A stretch of DNA of 64,000 bases, from NCBI GenBank assembly GCA_041662485.1, contig JBAZSJ010000003.1, positions 110,695 through 174,694 on the forward strand, given 5' to 3'. The position numbers and the translations under genes were made by a program. The notes beneath the pieces are model-generated. The model worked only from the letters and a program-made list of their open reading frames with translations, did not search any database and had not been told where the DNA came from. Positions 26,250 to 34,667 of this stretch are shown in pieces; positions within the stretch are counted from its first letter, which is position 1; each line of letters opens with the position of its first letter. The stretch is from Rariglobus sp041662485. Lineage in GTDB: Bacteria > Verrucomicrobiota > Verrucomicrobiia > Opitutales > Opitutaceae.

Positions 26250-27263
26250 ATGATCCGGCTGCTGCTCGCATTTTTGACCATACCCCTGCTCGCCCTCGCC
26301 GACTCGCGCCCTCGCCTGCTGATCCTCACCGATATCGGCGGCGATCCCGACGACCAACAATCACTCGTGCGCCTGCTCGTGTATGCCAACGAATTCCAGA
26401 TTGAGGGACTCGTCGCCACCTCGGCCGGCGTTCCCGGCCAGCTCAAGACCCCCGCCACGCGTCCCGACCTCATTCGCACCACCGTGGCCGCCTACGGCGA
26501 GGTCCTCCCCCATCTCGAACGACACGCGCCCGGCTGGCCCTCCGCCAACGCGCTCCTCGGCACCGTCAAAACCGGCAACCCCCTGCGTGGTCGCGACTAC
26601 ATCGGTGAAAACCACGACACGGAGGCCTCCCGCTGGATCGTCTCCCGGGCGGACGTCGGCGATCCCGATCATCCGCTCAACATCGCCGTCTGGGGCGGCC
26701 AAACCGATCTGGCCCAGGCTCTCTGGCGGGTAAAACAGGATCGCGGCGAAGCCGGGCTGCGCAACTTCACCCGGCTTCTGCGCGTGTATGACGTGGACGA
26801 CCAGGACGGCCTCGCCGGCGGGATCGCCTCGGCGTATCATGGGATTAACTACATATTGAGCAGTGCGGCCTCCGGCGAGGACAAGCGGCGGGCAGCCTAC
26901 CGCGGCATGTATCTGGGGGGCGACGAATCACTCACCGGACGAGACTGGATTGATAAAAACATCCGGAGCCGCGGCCCCTTGGGCGCGCTATATCCGGTGA
27001 AGACGTGGACCGCGCCGAATCCGCACAACTGCCTGAAGGAAGGAGATACCCCCTCGTGGTTCTTTTTTCTGCCCCTCGGCGGCAACGACCCGCTTGATCC
27101 CTCCAAACCCGGCTGGGGCGGCGAATACCGTCGGGATGCCGACGGTATCTATCGCGACGCCGTCACGCAGCCGGGCGGCGATCCCCGCGAAACCGTCAAC
27201 CGCTGGCGCCCCGCCTTCCAGGCGGACTTTGCCCGACGCATGACCTGGTGCCTGCCCAAATAA
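26250..27263 (+). CDS. DUF1593 / nucleoside-hydrolase-like secreted protein
   Basis: 337 residues with a short signal peptide (MIRLLLAFLTIPLLALA). The mature start RPRLLILTDIGGDPDDQQSL is the nucleoside-hydrolase-type Asp cluster that binds calcium and ribose in that fold, and is diagnostic of DUF1593 (Sde182 cellulose-binding-like) proteins. Later family motifs include WGGQTDLAQALWRV and YRGMYLGGDESLTG. The molecular role of DUF1593 is not settled; members occur in plant-polysaccharide loci. It leads a three-gene unit with the SGNH esterase (43 bp gap) and the GH74-like protein, preceded by operator C. Confidence 0.8.
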   Translation: MIRLLLAFLTIPLLALADSRPRLLILTDIGGDPDDQQSLVRLLVYANEFQIEGLVATSAGVPGQLKTPATRPDLIRTTVAAYGEVLPHLERHAPGWPSANALLGTVKTGNPLRGRDYIGENHDTEASRWIVSRADVGDPDHPLNIAVWGGQTDLAQALWRVKQDRGEAGLRNFTRLLRVYDVDDQDGLAGGIASAYHGINYILSSAASGEDKRRAAYRGMYLGGDESLTGRDWIDKNIRSRGPLGALYPVKTWTAPNPHNCLKEGDTPSWFFFLPLGGNDPLDPSKPGWGGEYRRDADGIYRDAVTQPGGDPRETVNRWRPAFQADFARRMTWCLPK

Positions 27264-27305
27264 GCCACCCCTCCGTCCCTTCGTCCTCACCCTCTTTCCC
27301 CTATC

Positions 27306-28070
27306 ATGAAACTCCCCTCCGCCCTCCTTGGCCGTCTCGCCCTCACCGGCCTGCTCCTTGCCGTCTTGACCGGCCTCGCGCAGGCCCAGCCCACCGACGG
27401 CTTCCCTCCCAAGGCCAGCCCCTCCGAAGCCGGCTGGGGTTTCTACAAGGGCTGGGAATCCGGCTGGGCCAACTACCACCAAAAACTCCTCGCCCGCACC
27501 GCCCAAGGCGGCGTGGACATCATGTTTCTCGGCGATTCCCTCACCATGCTCTGGGACAAGGAGGGCAAGGCCGTCTGGGATGCCCGCTTCGCCCCGTTGA
27601 AAGCCGCCAACTACGGCATCGGCAGCGACAGCACGCGCCAGGTCATCTGGCGCCTTGAAAACGGCGAGCTCGACAACCTCAACCCGAAGCTCGTGGTGCT
27701 CATGATCGGCACCAACAACATCTACGGCGACCACAACTCCGGCACCGACGCCGAGATCGTCGAGGGCGTCGCCAAGATAATCGGCCTCATCCATGCCAAA
27801 GCCCCGTCCTCCAAAGTCCTCCTTCTCGGCGTGCTCCCCCGTCAAAACGCGTTTTTCACCAACCGCACCGCCGCGCTGAACAAGGAGCTGTCCACCTACG
27901 CCACCAAAAACAAAATCCAGTTCATCGACGCCTCCGCCAAATTCCTGAACGCGGAAGGCGCCATCGCCCCCGCGCTCTTCAAACCCGACCAGGTCCACCT
28001 CACCGCCGAGGGCTACACGATTCTGGCCGATGCGATCCAACCCTCCGTGACCGCCCTTCTGAAGCCCTGA
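27306..28070 (+). CDS. Secreted SGNH/GDSL hydrolase
   Basis: 254 residues with a signal peptide (LALTGLLLAVLTGLAQA). SGNH blocks are clear: block I DIMFLGDSLTMLW with nucleophile S78, block II Gly in NYGIGSDSTRQV, block III Asn in VVLMIGTNNI, block V D-x-x-H in KPDQVHLTAEGY. It belongs to the platelet-activating-factor acetylhydrolase/rhamnogalacturonan-acetylesterase-like branch and would remove O-acetyl groups from a glycan in the periplasm or outside. It lies between DUF1593 and a GH74-like gene with 14 bp to the latter, so co-expression is likely. Confidence 0.85.
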   Translation: MKLPSALLGRLALTGLLLAVLTGLAQAQPTDGFPPKASPSEAGWGFYKGWESGWANYHQKLLARTAQGGVDIMFLGDSLTMLWDKEGKAVWDARFAPLKAANYGIGSDSTRQVIWRLENGELDNLNPKLVVLMIGTNNIYGDHNSGTDAEIVEGVAKIIGLIHAKAPSSKVLLLGVLPRQNAFFTNRTAALNKELSTYATKNKIQFIDASAKFLNAEGAIAPALFKPDQVHLTAEGYTILADAIQPSVTALLKP

Positions 28071-28084
28071 GTCGCATACCGCAT

Positions 28085-30262
28085 ATGACCACCTTCACCA
28101 AGACCCTGCTCACCGGAGCGCTCTCCCTCGCCGTGACCCTCATGGCGACCGCCCAATCCTACTCGTGGAAACCGGTCCGTGTCGGCGGCGGCGGCGCCAC
28201 CACCACCATCCAGGCCCACCCGCTGGTGAAGAATCTCTACTTCATCACCACCGACGTCGGCACGCCCTACCGTTGGAACGCCTCCGAACAGCGCTGGGAA
28301 GGTCTCCTCTACAAAAACGGCTTTAAAGGCTGGGAGAACCGCAGCGCCGCCGCCCGTCTCGCGTTCGATCCAAGCGACGCCACCGGCAACACGCTCTACG
28401 TGACCACCGGCGGCATGTGGTCCGTGGACGGCACCGTCCTCAAATCCGTCGATCGCGGCAACACGTGGGGCGATTGCCAGATCCGCCTCGATGTGAATCC
28501 CAACAAGGAGCAGGGCGCCGGCCAGCGCATCGCCGTGGATCCGAACAACAGCGCCGTCGTCTATGTCACCACGCGCGGCGCCAAGGACTCGAAAATCACC
28601 GAGACCAACGGCACCTTCAAGACCACCCGCGGCGGCGCGCCCGGCTCTTGGGAAAAAGTGAACGACCTCTGCGGCAACTTTGTCCTCTTCGACCCCAGCG
28701 GCGGCATGGTCGGCGGCGTAACCCGCACGATCTACATCGGCACTTCGCAGGGCGTGCAGCTAAGCACCGACGGCGGCGCGACGTTCACCCTCATGCCCGG
28801 CAGCCCACCCACCGCCACCCGCGTAAGCCTCCACTCCAGCGGCATCCTCTATGTGACGACCGGCAACCCGTGGACCGGCAAGCCCAACGGCGGCGTGTTC
28901 AAATGGAGCAACAACGCCTGGACCACCATCAGTCCGCCCACACCCGGCACCTACTCGGCCGTCGCCGTCAACCCGCAGAACAAAGACCAGGTCGTCGTCA
29001 GCAGTTGTTCATTTTCCCCGTATAAGTTCGACCACTACCGAAGCAAGGACGGCGGGGCGACCTGGACCCTCATGAACAAGGGCCACGACAAAACCGAAGC
29101 CCCGTGGTATGCTTCGGATATCGGCCAGGCCACCAGCACCTTCTGCTGGGATCCCTTCAAGCCGGCCACCGTCTGGTTCACCGATTTTTTCTTCGCCTAC
29201 CAAACCAACGACGTGTGGGCCTCGCCTTCGGTCAGGTGGAAATCGCAATCCGCCGGCCACGAGGAAACCGTCGCCATCGGCAACCTGCTCTCCCCCGGCT
29301 CCGGCTCCAACGTCCTCCATTCCTCGGTCGCCGACATCGGCGGCTGGGACCACAAGTCCCTCGTCGATCCGCCCGCGGTGGGCATGATGAAGTTCTTCCC
29401 CCACATCTTCACCAAGACCATCAGCGGCAGCGGCAACATGACCGGCGTGGCCGTGCAGGAAACAAACCCGAACTTCATCGCCCGCGTCGGTCGCATCTCC
29501 TGGGACGGCGCCGCCTACTGCGGCTACTCCACCGACGGCGGAACCACCTACACCCTGTGGACCAGCCCGGCCGACGCCGCCGGCGGTCGCGTCGCCGTCT
29601 CCGCCACCAGCGAGACCATGGTCTGGGTCACCCAGCAAAACGGCTCCTACCGCTCCACCGATCGCGGCGCCACTTGGGCGCCCATCACCACGTTGCCGAA
29701 GGGCATCCTCATCGGCGGCAACAACGTTTTCTCCACCGGCCCGCGCTTCCCTCTGGCGGCCGACAAGGTGAACGGGAAAAAATTCTACGTTTACCACTAC
29801 GGCCGCGTGCACGTGAGCAACGACGGCGGGGAGACCTTCTCCCTCGCCGCCTCCCTTCCCGGCTCCTATCCCACCGACCCTCTCACCATCGAAACCACGC
29901 CCGGCAAGGAGGGCGACGTCTGGATCGGCATGGCGAAACAAGGCCTGTTCCATTCCACCGATTCCGGCGCCACGTTCACCAAGATCGCCGGCATCGACAG
30001 CGCGGAGTTCCTGGCCGTGGGCAAAGCCTCGCCGTCCAATCCCGGAGTCCCCGCCGTCTACATCCTCGGCAAAAGGGGCGCGGTCGAGAAGAGCCTCTTC
30101 GGCTCCATCGACAACGGCGCCACCTGGACCGATCTCGGGCTCCCCGCCATCGGCAAGTCTCCGTTCTGCATGGCGGCCGACCGCCGCGCATTCGGCCGCG
30201 TTTATTTCGGCACCATGGGCAACGGCATCATGGTCGGAGAGAGCGATCCGTCCCTGAAGTAA
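28085..30262 (+). CDS. GH74-like double-propeller protein lacking the second catalytic Asp
   Basis: 725 residues with a signal peptide (LLTGALSLAVTLMATAQ). The GH74 fold is clear through both propellers. The first catalytic Asp is present (D57 in FITTDVGTPYRWN). The second site aligns residue by residue with the GH74 at 13928: TTGLDFCETNP there, MTGVAVQETNP here, so the Asp is Ala456 (codon 29450-29452). The N-terminus is a divergent branch (GGGGATTTIQAHP). Simple hydrolysis by the GH74 inverting mechanism is therefore unlikely. It may be a binding protein, use another residue, or act on a different bond. It ends the 26250-30262 unit and is followed by palindromic repeat copy 1. Confidence 0.82.
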   Translation: MTTFTKTLLTGALSLAVTLMATAQSYSWKPVRVGGGGATTTIQAHPLVKNLYFITTDVGTPYRWNASEQRWEGLLYKNGFKGWENRSAAARLAFDPSDATGNTLYVTTGGMWSVDGTVLKSVDRGNTWGDCQIRLDVNPNKEQGAGQRIAVDPNNSAVVYVTTRGAKDSKITETNGTFKTTRGGAPGSWEKVNDLCGNFVLFDPSGGMVGGVTRTIYIGTSQGVQLSTDGGATFTLMPGSPPTATRVSLHSSGILYVTTGNPWTGKPNGGVFKWSNNAWTTISPPTPGTYSAVAVNPQNKDQVVVSSCSFSPYKFDHYRSKDGGATWTLMNKGHDKTEAPWYASDIGQATSTFCWDPFKPATVWFTDFFFAYQTNDVWASPSVRWKSQSAGHEETVAIGNLLSPGSGSNVLHSSVADIGGWDHKSLVDPPAVGMMKFFPHIFTKTISGSGNMTGVAVQETNPNFIARVGRISWDGAAYCGYSTDGGTTYTLWTSPADAAGGRVAVSATSETMVWVTQQNGSYRSTDRGATWAPITTLPKGILIGGNNVFSTGPRFPLAADKVNGKKFYVYHYGRVHVSNDGGETFSLAASLPGSYPTDPLTIETTPGKEGDVWIGMAKQGLFHSTDSGATFTKIAGIDSAEFLAVGKASPSNPGVPAVYILGKRGAVEKSLFGSIDNGATWTDLGLPAIGKSPFCMAADRRAFGRVYFGTMGNGIMVGESDPSLK

Positions 30263-30267
30263 ACAAC

Positions 30268-30396
30268 CCCGGGGCATTTTACAGACCATCTGTCTGCAAC
30301 GTGGCCGCGAGCATGAGCGAGTGGTCGGACGTCCACTCGCTCACGCTCGCGGCCACAATTCCAAGCCGAAGCAAGCTTCAGGGGGATCGAACCCCA
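30268..30396. repeat. Palindromic intergenic repeat, copy 1
   Basis: A composite element. First comes CAGACCATCTGTCTG (a small inverted repeat). Then a long hairpin with 24-base arms at 30301-30324 and 30333-30356, one mismatch, begins GTGGCCGCGAGC. A second conserved block, CCAAGCCGAAGCAAGCTTC, follows. It lies between two genes pointing at each other and could also terminate transcription in both directions. Confidence 0.85.
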
Positions 30397-30409
30397 GCGC
30401 GAATCAACC

Positions 30410-31291
30410 TCACCGCTCATTCACGGGTCCGGCGCGAAACCGGCCCGGCGTGTTTCCGGTCAGCCGCCGGAACCACGCCACGAAATGGGCGTCGCTCTTG
30501 AAGCCCAGTTCGTAAGCCACCTGTTTCACCGGTATCTCCCTCTGCGCCAGCCGGCGCTTCGCATGCTCCAGGCGCCGACGCTCCCAATAACGCCACGGAC
30601 TCAGCCCGAAGGCCTGCTCGAATTTCAGGTCCAAATGCCCCGGACTCAGCTTCGCCTCCGCGCGCAGCAACGCCTTGGGAAAACCCGCCGCCAGCGGGGC
30701 CTCATTGAGCCGGCGCACGACCCGCGTAAGCCGTTCGTCGTCGCTGCCGCCATACGCCGGCTGCCACCCGCGCTCACCCAGCACCTGGCACCAAGTCGCC
30801 AGCCAGTTCACAAAGAAAGCCTGCTGTCTCAAAAACTCCGGATATGCCGCCTGCTCGTGCGCATAACCGACCTTTGCATGGGGATGCTGCCGTCGCACCG
30901 CCTTCTCCAAAACCTCGGCCTGCCTCCGTAACGTCGGACAAAAACCGTCCGCAAACAGCTGGACTCCTGCCTTCCCGAAAAAATTATCCCCCGTCGGCCA
31001 CTGGCAGAGAAAGTGAATCGAAAGGATGTGCGCGTCGTCGGTGATGTCTATGAGCCCCTTTTCTTGCTCGCCGATCAGCCACTGCCCCGGGCGCGCCTCG
31101 ATCATTCCGGCCGTCCCCTCGAGCCTTACGCGACCGGCGCGAACATACCGCGCCCAGTAACCCGCCCGCCAGCTCGACGCGCGCAAATGCCGGTGCTCGG
31201 GCGCAACCGCCTGATCATAAATCCAAATCAATTCGGTTTTAAGGCTGGCCCATTCGTGCAGGGAAAGACGCTTCGGCTGTGCCATGACCAT
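30410..31291 (-). CDS. AraC-family transcriptional regulator
   Basis: 293 residues. The N-terminal half is a cupin-like sensor (RLEGTAGMIEARPGQWLIGE, ILSIHFLCQWP). The C-terminal AraC domain has a recognisable second helix-turn-helix, VKQVAYELGFKSDAHFVAWF, followed by TGNTPGRFR. ATG at 31291 or the in-frame ATG at 31285 could be the start. It is divergent from the FAD-dependent oxidoreductase gene (31370) and probably regulates it. The intergenic space is AT-rich with TGATATT direct repeats. Confidence 0.83.
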   Translation of the reverse strand: MVMAQPKRLSLHEWASLKTELIWIYDQAVAPEHRHLRASSWRAGYWARYVRAGRVRLEGTAGMIEARPGQWLIGEQEKGLIDITDDAHILSIHFLCQWPTGDNFFGKAGVQLFADGFCPTLRRQAEVLEKAVRRQHPHAKVGYAHEQAAYPEFLRQQAFFVNWLATWCQVLGERGWQPAYGGSDDERLTRVVRRLNEAPLAAGFPKALLRAEAKLSPGHLDLKFEQAFGLSPWRYWERRRLEHAKRRLAQREIPVKQVAYELGFKSDAHFVAWFRRLTGNTPGRFRAGPVNER

Positions 31292-31316
31292 GATATTTTG
31301 ATATTAGTGATGATAG
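31291..31316. promoter_or_regulatory. AT-rich divergent control region with TGATATT repeats
   Basis: TGATATT at 31291-31297 and again at 31299-31305, then GTGATGATAG. Two tandem direct repeats at 8-bp spacing in an otherwise GC-rich sequence, at the start of the AraC gene and 65-80 bp before the FAD gene. Candidate promoter and AraC-binding site. Confidence 0.3.
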
Positions 31317-31369
31317 TCTGAAATCGAGTTCTTTCGCAGTCCAACCAGTCATCCGGCAACGTGAGTCCC

Positions 31370-32704
31370 ATGTCTACCCTCCCCTTTTCCCGTTCTCTTG
31401 AAGTCGACGCCAGCTGGGACGTCATCGTGGTCGGCGGCGGTCCCGCCGGTTGCACCGCCGCCGCCGCCGCGGCCCGCGCAGGCGCCCGCACGCTCCTGCT
31501 GGAGCAGACCCAGTCTCTCGGCGGCAGCGGGACCACCGCTCTCGTGCCCGCATGGTGTCCGTTCTCTGATCGCAAACAGATCATCTACCGCGGCTTCGCC
31601 GAAACGGTGCTCAACGCCTCCAAACGCGGCACTCCCCACGTGCCCGCCGGCCAGCTCGACTGGGTCCCCATCAATCCCGAGCAGCTCAAGCGCGTCTACG
31701 ACGACCTGCTGGCCGAACACGGCGTCGAGGTGCTGTTCCAGAGCTTCCTCGCCGGCGTCGAACGCGCCCCGTCCGGAGAGGTCACCGCCATCGTCGTCGC
31801 GAGCAAGAGCGGACTGCGCGCGCTCAAGGCCCGCGTTTACATCGACTGCACCGGCGACGGCGATCTCGCCGCCTGGGCCGGCGCCGAATTCCAGAAGGGC
31901 GACGAGCAAGGCTCCCTCCAGCCCGGCACACTTTGCTTCGTGCTGAGCAACGTCAACGAAGCCGCGCTCGCCGCCCTTCCCGGCCGTCTTTACGGCGGCG
32001 ATCCGCTCAGTCCGATCCACGCCATCATCGCCTCCGGCCGATATCCGGAAATCCCCGACACCCACCTGTGTCACAACAAAATCGGTCCCGGCACGCAGGG
32101 CTTCAACGCCGGGCACATGTTCTACGTGGACAACACCGACCCCGCCAGCGTCTCGCGCGCCGCCCGTGAAGGTCGCAAAATGGCCGACGCCTACCAACGC
32201 GCGCTCGCCGAGTTCGCGCCCGCGGCGTTCGGCGACTCGTTCCTCGTTTCCACGGGCACCCAGGTCGGCATCCGAGAAACGCGCCGCATCATCGGCGACT
32301 ACATCCTCACGCTTGACGACTGGCTCACTCGCCGCGACTTCGACGACGAGATCTGCCGCAACGCCTACTTCATTGACCTGCACGCCACCGCCGAGGAGAT
32401 GCGCGCCAAAAAGAAGGTGACCGTCCACCGCTTCGAACATTACAAGCCCGGCGAATCCCACGGCATTCCCTACCGCTGCCTCACCCCCAAGGGCTTGTCC
32501 AACGTCCTCGTCGCCGGCCGCAACATCTCTGTCGAGCGCGCCGTGCATGGCAGCATCCGCGTGATGCCCGTGTGCCTGTCCATGGGCGAAGCCGCCGGCC
32601 TCGCCGCCGCCATGGCCGCCAAGGCCCCGACCTCCGATGTCCACGCGGTGGACACGGCGCTCCTGCGCTCCCGCCTGCGCGAAGCCGGCGCCTACCTGCC
32701 CTGA
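31370..32704 (+). CDS. FAD-dependent oxidoreductase (FAD_oxidored family)
   Basis: 444 residues from ATG 31370 (GTG 31361 also in frame). The dinucleotide-binding motif is VIVVGGGPAGCTAAAAAARA near residue 20, the ribose-binding Glu follows (TLLLEQTQSLGG), and the YIDCTGDGDLAAWAG motif (about 165) and the C-terminal VAGRNISVERAVHGSIRVMP are the conserved blocks of this family. No signal peptide. These proteins are abundant next to glycosidases in Verrucomicrobia and Planctomycetes, but their substrate is generally unknown; oxidation of a sugar or sugar-linked aglycone is an inference. A second member is at 53644, sharing the GIRETRxIxGxY block. Confidence 0.85.
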   Translation: MSTLPFSRSLEVDASWDVIVVGGGPAGCTAAAAAARAGARTLLLEQTQSLGGSGTTALVPAWCPFSDRKQIIYRGFAETVLNASKRGTPHVPAGQLDWVPINPEQLKRVYDDLLAEHGVEVLFQSFLAGVERAPSGEVTAIVVASKSGLRALKARVYIDCTGDGDLAAWAGAEFQKGDEQGSLQPGTLCFVLSNVNEAALAALPGRLYGGDPLSPIHAIIASGRYPEIPDTHLCHNKIGPGTQGFNAGHMFYVDNTDPASVSRAAREGRKMADAYQRALAEFAPAAFGDSFLVSTGTQVGIRETRRIIGDYILTLDDWLTRRDFDDEICRNAYFIDLHATAEEMRAKKKVTVHRFEHYKPGESHGIPYRCLTPKGLSNVLVAGRNISVERAVHGSIRVMPVCLSMGEAAGLAAAMAAKAPTSDVHAVDTALLRSRLREAGAYLP

Positions 32705-32740
32705 TTCTCGCGGATTGATCGAACAATCGCATGAGAAAAA

Positions 32741-32765
32741 CGAAGTCCGGGCATGCCGGGCTTCG
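32741..32765. terminator. Hairpin between FAD oxidoreductase and pseudopilin
   Basis: CGAAGTCCGG (32741-32750) pairs with CCGGGCTTCG (32756-32765) with one G-T pair and a 5-base loop, 37 bp after the FAD gene stop. There is an A5 run on the left, so a classical T-tract exists only on the minus strand. It may be a structural 3' end for the FAD transcript. Confidence 0.45.
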
Positions 32766-32817
32766 TATGGCGGCGGCCGTAGGGCATGCTTCCGCCTGTC
32801 GGCAACCCCTCAGCCCC

Positions 32818-33519
32818 ATGATTATCCACCGCCTTTTCGAACGCCGTGCGTTCACGCTGATCGAACTGCTCTCCGTCATCGCCATCATCGGCGTCCTTGC
32901 CGCGATCCTGTTCCCGGCGCTGGGTAAGGTCCGGGAAAACGCCCGCACCTCGCAGTGCGTGTCAAACCTGCGCTCCTGGTATACCGGCACCACGCTCTAT
33001 GTTGCGGACAACAAGGGCCGCCTGCCTGTGACCGATTACAAGATCGTCAACGTCAACGGAGCCAACCTTGCCTCCGACGCCTATCTTTATCTGAACCGCT
33101 ACGTCGTCCCTGCCGGCAACCCCTGTTACACCTATGGCTACAATCAGACCATGCTGGCCGATTTTACCTGCCCGACGCGCACCGACGCCGGCAACAATCT
33201 CGTCTGGGCCGCCTACGCTTTCAACTACGCCCCGGGCGGCTTGATGGTCAGCTCCATCACCGAACCTTCCCGCCTGATCTGGGCCAACGAGGCCGCCGGC
33301 GGCGCGGGAGGCCAGCGTTGGGTTACCTCCGGCATGCTTGTCTCCACCTGCGTCAATCTCGGCGCCTCCAAGATCAAGCCCCACGGCACAAAAAACAACT
33401 TCCTCTATCTCGACGGCCACGTGGCCACGCAGCCGTTCAGCGCGGTCGTGAAGGCCGACTTCACCCGCGGCACCCCCTCCTACAACGCCGCCGACGAAAC
33501 CATTCGCATGGCCAACTGA
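32818..33519 (+). CDS. Type II secretion/pilin-like pseudopilin with H-X9-DG motif
   Basis: 233 residues from ATG 32818. The type III signal peptide RRAFTLIELLSVIAIIGVLA lies at residues 9-28, with prepilin peptidase cleavage before F and the conserved Glu at +5. The next residues (GKVRENARTSQCVSNLRSW) are typical of the DUF1559-like pseudopilins expanded in Planctomycetes and Verrucomicrobia. The C-terminal H-X9-DG motif is exact: PHGTKNNFLYLDGHV. Such proteins are processed and assembled at the inner membrane; their link to polysaccharide loci is recurrent but unexplained. It ends 7 bp before the convergent stop of the cellulase-like gene. Confidence 0.88.
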   Translation: MIIHRLFERRAFTLIELLSVIAIIGVLAAILFPALGKVRENARTSQCVSNLRSWYTGTTLYVADNKGRLPVTDYKIVNVNGANLASDAYLYLNRYVVPAGNPCYTYGYNQTMLADFTCPTRTDAGNNLVWAAYAFNYAPGGLMVSSITEPSRLIWANEAAGGAGGQRWVTSGMLVSTCVNLGASKIKPHGTKNNFLYLDGHVATQPFSAVVKADFTRGTPSYNAADETIRMAN

Positions 33520-33525
33520 TTCAGC

Positions 33526-34653
33526 TCAAGGCAGGCGGGCGGTCTTGACGGCCGTGGTGAGCCTCCGGTGCCAGGCGACGTCCCTCCACATCCCGCGAAA
33601 CTGAGGACCGCAAAAATTGCTGGTCGCGATCGCCGCCCAGCGACCGGTGCCGACCGCCGTGAGCGTGCCGAGTTCGCAAAGCTCCTTCACCCACCCCCAG
33701 TCGAGCAGCGGCCAGTCCTTGTAATCCACAATGCCCCAGCACTCGGTCGTGATCAGCGCGCGTCCCTGCGCGCGACTCACCTCGGCGTAATCGTTGATGA
33801 GCCCGACCAGACCTTGATTCCAATGCTCGGCCCGCTCCCGGTAAACGCGCTCGGCGTTTTTCTGGATGTTGTAATAGCCCTTCGGATCAAGCAGCTCGAA
33901 GCCGTAGCCGACCTGCTCATAGAACGCGTTGCCATGCGCCTTGACCATCCAGAGATGCGGCTCGAAGAAATCGAGAAACCCAAGATCGTGCCGGGACGCG
34001 TGCCGCGGCTCCGGATTAAACGAGTAGGTCAAGGGCACCTTGGGAAAAGCCGCACGAACCAAAGCGATGCTTTCACGCATGTAGGCCAGCGAACGCTCGG
34101 TGTGCCAGCCGTCCCAGGTGAGCTCGGGCGGATCGTTCACAAACGCCGGCGCCCAATGCGCACCGGGCCATTCGTTGCAAAGATCCACGTAAAGCAACCC
34201 GTCCGCCAATCCCTCGGCCCGCAGCAGCTCCAGCGTGCGAATCCAAATCCGCGCCATGTCGGCGGCGGTCTTGAGGTTCATCCGCGTGTTCGCGGCGTCC
34301 TGCCGAAACCAGGACGACAGCGCCACCCGAATGCCGCGCGCGGCGCAGGCGCGGATGAACTCCGGCAGCGCGGGCCAGATGCGCACCCGCGTGGGCGCGG
34401 GACTCCCCCAATCCTGCACGGTCCAAAGCACCTCCAGATCCCACTCCTTGCACGCATCGGCGGCGAGCAGATGCGGATAGGCGTCAATGCGCACCGCATC
34501 ATAACCGCGCTCGGCGAGCTCATCCAACGCCCGGTCCCAATCCTCGTAGCCGGCTCCGGGCCAGCGACGCTCCAACCACGAGAAGTCCCACATCGCGATC
34601 GCAAGCGGACGGCTCAGTCCGGACAGCGGCGCAAAAGGAGGGGTGGCGGCCAT
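33526..34653 (-). CDS. Cellulase-like family protein (clan A-type TIM barrel)
   Basis: 375 residues from the ATG at 34653. The barrel begins directly (LAIAMWDFSWLERRWPG), with RGYDAVRIDAYPHLLAAD, the LLYVDLCNEWPGAHWAP segment holding the N-E acid/base pair of clan A glycosidases, YSFNPEPRHASRHDLGF, and ALITTECWGIVDYKDWP, where the Glu is the likely nucleophile. No signal peptide. The fold and both Glu positions fit the cellulase-like family (PF12876-type); the specificity is unknown. It is the last gene of the minus-strand unit 40810 to 33526, 14 bp after the GH78 gene. Confidence 0.75.
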   Translation of the reverse strand: MAATPPFAPLSGLSRPLAIAMWDFSWLERRWPGAGYEDWDRALDELAERGYDAVRIDAYPHLLAADACKEWDLEVLWTVQDWGSPAPTRVRIWPALPEFIRACAARGIRVALSSWFRQDAANTRMNLKTAADMARIWIRTLELLRAEGLADGLLYVDLCNEWPGAHWAPAFVNDPPELTWDGWHTERSLAYMRESIALVRAAFPKVPLTYSFNPEPRHASRHDLGFLDFFEPHLWMVKAHGNAFYEQVGYGFELLDPKGYYNIQKNAERVYRERAEHWNQGLVGLINDYAEVSRAQGRALITTECWGIVDYKDWPLLDWGWVKELCELGTLTAVGTGRWAAIATSNFCGPQFRGMWRDVAWHRRLTTAVKTARLP

Positions 34654-34667
34654 GGAAGCATTTGGGA

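Noticed and set aside
30301..30356. Palindromic repeats as a CRISPR array
   Set aside because: Copies are thousands of bases apart, are themselves long hairpins, and have no regular spacers or cas genes.
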